Shown here one piece after another: positions 1 to 5,255 of a stretch of 8,309 nucleotides of DNA (positions within the stretch are counted from its first letter, which is position 1; each line of letters starts with the position of its first letter). The stretch is taken from assembly GCA_937927435.1 (NCBI GenBank), contig CALBDW010000017.1, forward strand, positions 1 to 8,309, in the 5' to 3' direction. The position numbers were made by a program, and so were the translations under genes. Source of the stretch: an uncultured Bdellovibrionales bacterium (GTDB taxonomy: Bacteria; Bdellovibrionota; Bdellovibrionia; Bdellovibrionales; JAMPXM01). Below the pieces are notes generated by a model that was not told where the DNA came from, ran no database searches, and was given only the letters and a program-made list of their open reading frames with translations.

Positions 1-202
1 GACGAACGGTTACGTCGACGACATTCCGGAGAGCGAGGTTCGCCGGTACGAAGCGGAAGTGCTCCAGTTCATGCGTCAGAAGTACCCGAACATCATCGAG
101 CAGATTTCGAAAGATAAAGCGATTAAAGACGAAACCAAGAAGATGCTCACTGACGCGTTGAAAGAGTTTGCAGCCGTCTTTGAGCCGAGCACGAAGCATT
201 GA
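1..202 (+). CDS. atpA: ATP synthase F1 subunit alpha, C-terminal end (partial)
   Basis: This is the last 66 codons of the alpha subunit of F1Fo ATP synthase, read from base 2 to a TGA at 200-202; the 5' part lies outside the window. Alpha alternates with beta in the catalytic hexamer on the cytoplasmic face and carries the non-catalytic nucleotide sites. The visible piece starts with TNGYVDDIPESEV, matching the family's conserved NGY/DD segment near the C-terminus. It continues as a helical stretch rich in Lys and Glu (IIEQISKDKAIKDETKKML) and ends in a short FEPSTKH tail. The Walker motifs are not in view, so identification rests on this segment and on atpG, atpD and atpC following in the standard order. 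It is 19 nt upstream of atpG and surely in the same operon. Confidence 0.93.
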   Translation, partial: TNGYVDDIPESEVRRYEAEVLQFMRQKYPNIIEQISKDKAIKDETKKMLTDALKEFAAVFEPSTKH

Positions 203-221
203 TTAGGGATCGGAAGTATCG

Positions 222-1103
222 ATGCCGAGTTTGAAGGACATCCGTTCGCGGATTGAGAGCACGGTTAACACGCAGCAGATCACGCGCGCCATGAAAATGG
301 TGTCAGCGGCAAAACTGCGTCGTGCGCAACACAACATTGTTAATTTACGGCAGTACGCGAGCAGCCTTCTTTCGATGATCGCCGATATCGCCGTGACTCA
401 GCGGGTGAGCCATCCGTTGCTTACGCGTAAGAGCGATCCGAAGAAGATTCTTCTGGTTGTTCTCACGAGTGACCGCGGCCTTTGCGGAGCGTTCAATACG
501 AACATTAATAAGTTCACCGAGCGCTTCCTGCGTGAAAACCGCCATCGCTTTGAGACGATCGACTGCCTCTTTATTGGTCGTAAGGCGGCTGATTATTTCA
601 AAAGCCGCAATGTTAAGCCGGTCGACACGATTTTGAATCTGGCCCGCGATGTTTCGTTCGATATGGCGGCGAAAGTCGCGGAAAGACTGATCGAAGCGTA
701 TACGGCGGGCCAGTACGACGAAATCCGCTTGGTGTACAACGAGTTCAAGTCGGCGATTCAGCAGAACGTCGTCTGCGAGACTCTTCTGCCGATCGACATT
801 GAATCGGCGGCCACTTTGAACAAAGGTACGTCGGGTTTCCCGCCGGACATGATTTTCGAGCCGGCTCCCGCGGAAATCGTCGAACACCTGATCGTTCGCC
901 ACTTTAATGTCCAAGTTTACCGTTGCATGTCCGAGAGTGTGGCGGCCGAACACGGCGCTCGTATGACAGCAATGGAAAACGCGACGAAGAACGCTGGCGA
1001 AATGATCAACAAGCTGACGTTGACTTACAACAAGCTTCGCCAGGCATACATTACGACGGAATTGATCGAGATTACGAGCGGCGCAGAAGCCCTGAAAGGT
1101 TGA
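222..1103 (+). CDS. atpG: ATP synthase F1 subunit gamma
   Basis: The gamma subunit is the central rotor shaft of F1Fo ATP synthase and couples proton flow through Fo to catalysis in alpha3beta3. The 293 residues are normal for the family. The N-terminal helix carries the hallmark SLKDIRSRIES...TQQITRAMKMVSAAKLRRAQ (residues 3-36). The central alpha/beta domain contains TSDRGLCGAFN (82-92). The C-terminal helix ends with ENATKNAGEMINKLTLTYNKLRQAYITTELIEITSGAEAL, the segment that sits inside the hexamer. The ATG at 222 is chosen because the conserved N-terminus begins there. Its ribosome binding site is modest: CGGAAG at 211-216, with AGGGA at 205-209 further away. No regulatory insertion of the chloroplast or cyanobacterial gamma type is seen. 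The wording of the protein recalls Bdellovibrio gamma subunits, which is from memory and not a search. Confidence 0.98.
   Translation: MPSLKDIRSRIESTVNTQQITRAMKMVSAAKLRRAQHNIVNLRQYASSLLSMIADIAVTQRVSHPLLTRKSDPKKILLVVLTSDRGLCGAFNTNINKFTERFLRENRHRFETIDCLFIGRKAADYFKSRNVKPVDTILNLARDVSFDMAAKVAERLIEAYTAGQYDEIRLVYNEFKSAIQQNVVCETLLPIDIESAATLNKGTSGFPPDMIFEPAPAEIVEHLIVRHFNVQVYRCMSESVAAEHGARMTAMENATKNAGEMINKLTLTYNKLRQAYITTELIEITSGAEALKG
1095..1099 (+). promoter_or_regulatory. Ribosome binding site of atpD
   Basis: AAAGG lies 8 nt before the atpD ATG and inside the last codons of atpG. It fixes the ATG at 1108 as the start and fits translation of atpD by ribosomes finishing atpG, whose stop is only 4 nt from that ATG. 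Confidence 0.6.
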
Positions 1104-1107
1104 GAGA

Positions 1108-2508
1108 ATGGAAAACGGAATCATTAAACAGGTCATGGGCCCGGTTGTTGACGTCGAATTCCCTTCGGGAGAGCTTCCGGCGATCAACACAGCGTTACGT
1201 GTAACAAATAAAGCGATCGACGATCGTGAAGGTAATCTCGTGCTCGAGGTTGCCCAGCACTTGGGAGATAAAACCGTTCGCACGATCGCAATGGACTCGA
1301 CCGACGGTCTCGTTCGCGGTCAGGCTGTCGTCAATACCGGACAGATGATAACGACTCCGGTTGGAAAAGAAGTTCTCGGACGTATTTTGAACGTCGTGGG
1401 CGAGCCGATCGACGAAAAAGGACCTGTTAAAGCCGAACAACGTTGGGAAATTCACCGTCCGGCTCCGAAGTTCGAAGACCAGTCCACGAAAGCTGAAATG
1501 CTCATGACGGGTATCAAGGTCGTCGACCTGCTCGCTCCGTACATGAAAGGTGGTAAGATTGGTCTCTTCGGCGGTGCGGGCGTCGGAAAGACGGTTTTGA
1601 TTCAAGAGCTCATCCGTAACATCGCGACCGAGCACGGTGGTTACTCGGTCTTCGCGGGTGTCGGTGAGCGGACTCGTGAAGGTAACGACCTCTGGCGTGA
1701 AATGACCGAGTCGGGCGTTATCGAGAAAACGGCGCTTGTCTTCGGTCAGATGAACGAACCGCCGGGAGCCCGCGCTCGCGTTGCATTGACCGGTCTGACG
1801 ATCGCCGAATACTTCCGTGATGTCGAAGGCCAAGACGTTCTTCTCTTCATCGACAACATCTTCCGCTTCACGCAAGCGGGTGCTGAAGTTTCGGCGCTTC
1901 TGGGCCGTATCCCGTCGGCGGTCGGTTACCAACCGACGTTGGCGACGGACATGGGTGCTCTCCAAGAGCGGATTACATCGACGAAAAAAGGTTCGATCAC
2001 TTCGGTTCAGGCGGTTTACGTTCCGGCGGACGACTACACTGACCCCGCTCCGGCTACAACGTTCACGCACCTGGACGCTACGACGAACCTCGACCGTGAA
2101 ATCGCGGCGCTTGGTATCTATCCGGCGGTGCACCCGCTCAACTCGACTTCGCGTATCCTCGATCCTGCTATTGTCGGTGAGGAGCACTACCGCACGGCGC
2201 AAGACGTTAAGGCTCTGTTGCAACGTAACCGCGAGCTTCAAGACATCATCGCGATCCTCGGTATGGACGAACTCTCTGAAGAGGATAAGCTTGTCGTCGC
2301 TCGCGCACGTAAGGTTCAGCGCTTCTTGAGCCAACCGTTCTTCGTCGCCGAGCAGTTCACGGGTATGCCGGGTGTTTACGTCGACATTAAGGATACCGTT
2401 CGTGGTTTCCGCGAAATTCTCGACGGTAAACACGACGATGTTCCGGAACAAGCGTTCTACATGGTCGGAACTATTGAAGACGTTCTTGAAAGGGCGAAGA
2501 GACTCTAA
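1108..2508 (+). CDS. atpD: ATP synthase F1 subunit beta (catalytic)
   Basis: The beta subunit makes and hydrolyses ATP at the three catalytic sites of F1. The 466 residues are full length. In order: the N-terminal beta-barrel (MENGIIKQVMGPVVDVEF, from residue 1), Walker A GGAGVGKT (155-162), catalytic Glu187 in GERTREGNDL, Walker B VLLFIDN (244-250), the alpha/beta signature PAVHPLNSTS (339-348), and a canonical DELSEED loop (387-393) that contacts gamma. No key residue is missing. Codon use looks strongly biased, as expected for a highly expressed gene, and this leaves a long stop-free antisense frame that should not be annotated. The start is 4 nt after the atpG stop, and the TAA stop shares one base with the atpC ATG. 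Confidence 0.99.
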   Translation: MENGIIKQVMGPVVDVEFPSGELPAINTALRVTNKAIDDREGNLVLEVAQHLGDKTVRTIAMDSTDGLVRGQAVVNTGQMITTPVGKEVLGRILNVVGEPIDEKGPVKAEQRWEIHRPAPKFEDQSTKAEMLMTGIKVVDLLAPYMKGGKIGLFGGAGVGKTVLIQELIRNIATEHGGYSVFAGVGERTREGNDLWREMTESGVIEKTALVFGQMNEPPGARARVALTGLTIAEYFRDVEGQDVLLFIDNIFRFTQAGAEVSALLGRIPSAVGYQPTLATDMGALQERITSTKKGSITSVQAVYVPADDYTDPAPATTFTHLDATTNLDREIAALGIYPAVHPLNSTSRILDPAIVGEEHYRTAQDVKALLQRNRELQDIIAILGMDELSEEDKLVVARARKVQRFLSQPFFVAEQFTGMPGVYVDIKDTVRGFREILDGKHDDVPEQAFYMVGTIEDVLERAKRL

Positions 2509-2924
2509 TGTACACTTTAACGATCGTGACCCCAGAAAAGCGGCTCGTGGGCGGCCAGGAAATCGAAGAAGTCTTCGTTCCTGGCTTCCGCGGAGAACTC
2601 AATTTTCTTCCTGGGCATGCGCCGCTTTTGACCACGCTGGGAACCGGCGTAGTGAAGTATCGCCTGAAAGGCGAAAACCAACTGCGCTACGTCGCTGTCA
2701 GCGGTGGTTACTGCCAAGTGCAACCACAAGGCGTGAATGTTTTGGCTGAAATCGCCGAGCCCGCGGAAGATGTTGACGTTGCGACTGCGGAAGAAATGCA
2801 AAAAACGGTCGAACACCGTTTAGCGACCGAGTCTTTGGAGCCTGAAGAAATCAAGAAACTTCAAGATGAGCTGGCACGCGCGAGAGCGCGGATCGATGCC
2901 GCTCGCGGACTCCGTAAGGAGTGA
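2508..2924 (+). CDS. atpC: ATP synthase F1 subunit epsilon
   Basis: Epsilon sits at the foot of the central stalk, links gamma to the c-ring and in many bacteria inhibits ATP hydrolysis through its C-terminal helices. The 138 residues are typical. The N-terminal beta-sandwich (about 1-85) has the family pattern TIVTPEKRLV, then GELNFLPGHAPLLTTLGTG (29-47). The C-terminal part (about 90-138) is a charged helical hairpin, EEIKKLQDELARARARIDAARGLRKE at the end, so the regulatory arm is complete. The ATG at 2508 overlaps the atpD stop as TAATG, which implies translational coupling. The TGA at 2922-2924 lies inside the start region of the following unknown gene. Confidence 0.97.
   Translation: MYTLTIVTPEKRLVGGQEIEEVFVPGFRGELNFLPGHAPLLTTLGTGVVKYRLKGENQLRYVAVSGGYCQVQPQGVNVLAEIAEPAEDVDVATAEEMQKTVEHRLATESLEPEEIKKLQDELARARARIDAARGLRKE
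2915..2921 (+). promoter_or_regulatory. Strong Shine-Dalgarno sequence of the gene after atpC
   Basis: TAAGGAG is a full match to the anti-Shine-Dalgarno core and is the best ribosome binding site in the window. It lies within the last codons of atpC. With 5 nt of spacing it points to the TTG at 2927. The in-frame GTG at 2921 would have the site directly abutting or overlapping it, which is poor geometry. Confidence 0.7.
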
Positions 2925-2926
2925 AT

Positions 2927-3562
2927 TTGAACGGGCGACTGCTAAGTCGGCTTCAGTTCAGCGAACCGGCGAAGTTTCAGACAGAAACAGTCGAATACTC
3001 AATGCGGGGGCCGCTTTACGCGGCCTCAGCTGTTTTAAGCAGGCGCGTTTTGTCCGCTGATCGGCGCCTTCTCGAATGCCGGGCTCGTGTTCAGTATCCC
3101 ATCAGGAAAAACAAAGAGTTTGAGTTGCGTGCCGAGACGGAGGCGAACGGGGTTCTGCTCTGGCAAGAAGAGATCGATCTCACGACTGGGACGAAAAAAC
3201 TTTGGCAGCGAACCTCGACGAACGAGTACGAGTGTGATGGCCTACGCACGTTCATAGCCGATGGGTCCGTTCAAAGTATAATCGGATTGTTTTTCGCGCT
3301 GACCGATCACTTGTCCGCGGGGCGTTGTGCGGACGTCGATCCTGTGTTCGTAGTTGTCGGTCGTAATATCTGGCGAGTGGACTGGCCTGTCGCGACTACA
3401 CTTGAAGCTTCACGCTTCCTCGTCAACGACGGGCGCCAGCGTGAACGTTATCGGATCGATTTCGAATGGGATCCGCAAGCGAACCTTATTCGCGAACTAT
3501 CGATCGGACTGCCGTTTTTCGGGCGTTTGCGAGCCCACGCGGCGGGATACCAACGACAATAG
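2927..3562 (+). CDS. Hypothetical protein coupled to the atp operon
   Basis: I do not recognise this protein of 211 residues from the TTG at 2927 (213 from the GTG at 2921). TTG is preferred because TAAGGAG lies 5 nt upstream; the GTG choice would give a 4-nt GTGA overlap with atpC. It has no signal peptide, membrane segment or Cys/His cluster. The middle and C-terminal parts alternate hydrophobic and charged residues as beta-strands do: FELRAETEANGVLLWQEEIDL, then VQSIIGLFFALTDHLSAGR, VFVVVGRNIWRVDW, RYRIDFEWDPQANLIRELSIGL. The order (an 'S..gl.FaL' helix, a strand resembling 'GR..wrv', a late 'id..wd...n.ire' strand) faintly recalls DUF3108-type beta-rich proteins. That is a guess, weakened by the lack of an export signal. 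Its position makes it co-transcribed with atpGDC, but nothing in the sequence shows a role in the ATPase. Reading over its full length without interruption supports a real gene. Confidence 0.8.
   Translation: MNGRLLSRLQFSEPAKFQTETVEYSMRGPLYAASAVLSRRVLSADRRLLECRARVQYPIRKNKEFELRAETEANGVLLWQEEIDLTTGTKKLWQRTSTNEYECDGLRTFIADGSVQSIIGLFFALTDHLSAGRCADVDPVFVVVGRNIWRVDWPVATTLEASRFLVNDGRQRERYRIDFEWDPQANLIRELSIGLPFFGRLRAHAAGYQRQ
3007..3027 (+). other. GC-rich hairpin early in the gene after atpC
   Basis: GGGGCCGC, loop TTTAC, GCGGCCTC forms an 8-bp stem with one G-T pair, about 80 nt after the atpC stop. A short TTTT follows several bases later (3032-3035), after AGCTG. It could stabilise or attenuate the operon's 3' end, but the T-run is short and displaced, so I do not call it a terminator. 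Chance structure in a coding sequence is the simplest alternative. Confidence 0.25.
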
Positions 3563-3570
3563 TTAGAAGA

Positions 3571-5220
3571 TTATTTCTTCGAGGTCGCGACTGCAGGCGC
3601 ACGCAATGTGGCTGCTCTTTTTTGTTCCCGGAAGTATCGCCTTGCAATGAGGCTGCCCAAAGCGGGATGTCTCATGAATACCGATTTCACGTACCGGAAG
3701 TTGTCGATGTTGGGCAGATGCCCAGGCGGCTCGACCGTGACCAAAAGCATGCGGCGGGCGACATCGTCGCCGATTTTAGAGGCGATACGACCGATCCGAT
3801 AACCGGATAGATAAAAGACGCCAAGGGCGTCTGGATTCGCGCGCATAATCCGGTTGACGTCGTGCGGGCGCCCAACATCGAGTTTAAAAGTCCGTACGTT
3901 GTTGCGCTTCGAAAGGCCTTTGAGAAAGCTCGTTGTAAATTCCGGGCTCGACGAAAATACGAGCACCGGACGATCAGCGGCATATGAGCGAAGTTCTTTT
4001 TCATCTCCGTCGATCGCGCGGGAAAAGGTGCTCACGAGAGTCGCCGCAGCGACCTCTTTCAAATCCGATGAATTTACTGCCATTTGGAGTTGATAAGGGT
4101 TCGCAAGCTTATTATCGGTCGCGAATTTTTTCTTTGCTCGAAGAATCCGCTGAACACTTTCATCGATGCGTTTTTCTGAAATACGACCGCTTCGAACGGC
4201 GCGCTCCACAATCTGCACTAATGAACGCTGCCATTTGGAGTTCCATGCGACAAGAATCATGTCAGCGCCGGCTTCGATTGAGCGAATGACCCGTTCATCG
4301 AAGTCTTTTATCTTCTCCGCACCCGCCATGGAAAGGTCATCGGTAAGTACAACTCCGTCGAAGCCCAGCTTCTCCCGCAAAATACCTTGAACGATCGGCT
4401 TGGAAAAAGTGGCCGGGTCGCCCGACGGATCGATTTTCGGATAAGAAACGTGCGCTAACATGACGGCCCATTGGTTTTTGAAACGCTCTTGAAGCTTCGC
4501 GAACGGAATCAAGTCATGTTTCATCATCTCATCGAGGGTTTCATTCTTTTCCGGTGTCAAAAGATGAGAGTCTTCACTAATTCCGCCGTGGCCAGGAAAG
4601 TGCTTTCCAGTCGCCAAGACACCGGCGTTCATAAGGCCGGCGGCGAAGTGCGAACTCATCATTGCGACAAGATAAGGATCACTGCCATACGTTCGGGTTC
4701 CGACGAACGTCAATTTCTTGGGGTCGGAAACATCGAGAACGGGGGCCAAATTCATATTGATCCCCAAGGTTTTCAACAACCTGCCGGTCGCGAGGCCGGC
4801 TTTCTCAGCGATCTCGGGTTTTCCGGCTTGCCCGATCGCCAACGGGCTTGGAAGTGCGATGGCGGTTTTAATGCGAATGACGTTTCCCCCTTCTTGGTCC
4901 GTCGCGACCAAAAGAGGAACGCCGGTGGCCGCAAGCGAAGCTTTTTGGGCCGAGTAAATGAGTTCGGCAACTTGCTTCGGGGTAGAGATATTGCGTCCAA
5001 AAATAATGATTCCCCCCGGTGAAATCGCCTTAATGCTCGCGCCGAGACCTTCTTTAAGAGTTTGTCCGCGGAACCCAACCATGAACATTTGGCCGATCTT
5101 TTTTCTGAGCGGCAGCTTCTTTAACAGTTCCTCATCGAAGAGATCGGACTCCTGCGCGTATGCCTGCAGGCAAGCGGACAGGACAAAAAGAAACGTCACG
5201 AGCGCACGATAAAAAGACAT
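3571..5220 (-). CDS. Exported family 3 glycoside hydrolase, NagZ-like beta-N-acetylhexosaminidase
   Basis: This 549-residue protein is probably an enzyme that removes beta-linked N-acetylglucosamine, as NagZ enzymes do from peptidoglycan fragments. Residues 1-22 are an export signal (MSFYRALVTFLFVLSACLQAYA). It can be read with signal peptidase I cleavage after AYA22, or as a lipobox LSAC with Cys17. The GH3 barrel (about 30-370) shows DQEGG (108-112), KHFPGHG (206-212), the catalytic dyad Asp217-Ser-His219 in DSH, AHVSYP (256-261) and the nucleophile Asp294 in VLTDDLSM. A second alpha/beta-type domain (about 395-530) follows. Cytoplasmic NagZ of E. coli type has only the barrel, about 340 residues; the two-domain exported layout is closer to Bacillus NagZ. 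The ATG at 5220 begins the signal peptide, 10 nt after the mfd stop, and no Shine-Dalgarno sequence is visible. Beta-glucosidase-type GH3 activity is less likely given the KHFPGHG...DSH motif. Substrate is inferred from family. Confidence 0.9.
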   Translation of the reverse strand: MSFYRALVTFLFVLSACLQAYAQESDLFDEELLKKLPLRKKIGQMFMVGFRGQTLKEGLGASIKAISPGGIIIFGRNISTPKQVAELIYSAQKASLAATGVPLLVATDQEGGNVIRIKTAIALPSPLAIGQAGKPEIAEKAGLATGRLLKTLGINMNLAPVLDVSDPKKLTFVGTRTYGSDPYLVAMMSSHFAAGLMNAGVLATGKHFPGHGGISEDSHLLTPEKNETLDEMMKHDLIPFAKLQERFKNQWAVMLAHVSYPKIDPSGDPATFSKPIVQGILREKLGFDGVVLTDDLSMAGAEKIKDFDERVIRSIEAGADMILVAWNSKWQRSLVQIVERAVRSGRISEKRIDESVQRILRAKKKFATDNKLANPYQLQMAVNSSDLKEVAAATLVSTFSRAIDGDEKELRSYAADRPVLVFSSSPEFTTSFLKGLSKRNNVRTFKLDVGRPHDVNRIMRANPDALGVFYLSGYRIGRIASKIGDDVARRMLLVTVEPPGHLPNIDNFRYVKSVFMRHPALGSLIARRYFREQKRAATLRAPAVATSKK

Positions 5221-5227
5221 AGCTTTT

Positions 5228-5255
5228 ATTTTATCGGCGCGGATGAGTTTGTCCT
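5228..5255 (-). promoter_or_regulatory. Possible promoter of the GH3 gene (leaderless?)
   Basis: On the minus strand AGGACA (5255-5250, 4 of 6 to TTGACA), a 16-nt spacer and TAAAAT (5233-5228, 5 of 6 to TATAAT) lie across the mfd stop codon. Transcription would start near the A of the ATG at 5220, giving a leaderless message, which would fit the missing Shine-Dalgarno sequence. Such matches arise by chance in AT-rich gaps, so this is tentative. Confidence 0.3.

Noticed and set aside
345..1283. 312-codon open frame antisense to atpG and the start of atpD
   Set aside because: It is entirely covered by two unmistakable ATPase genes and shows no motif. It is a codon-bias artefact.
1817..2329. 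170-codon plus-strand frame within atpD
   Set aside because: It is an out-of-frame shadow, very rich in Arg and Ser, over the catalytic core of beta.
1195..2451. 418-codon open frame antisense to atpD
   Set aside because: Biased codon use in atpD avoids the codons that would read as stops on the other strand. The translation is Arg- and Val-rich, with no recognisable domain, and atpD is certain.
3563..3580. Bidirectional terminator between the convergent genes
   Set aside because: GAAGA...TTCTTC is only a short AT-rich pairing and has no GC stem. It does not qualify.
4471..5022. 183-codon plus-strand frame opposite the GH3 gene
   Set aside because: The opposite strand encodes the conserved GH3 catalytic barrel, and this frame shows no domain.
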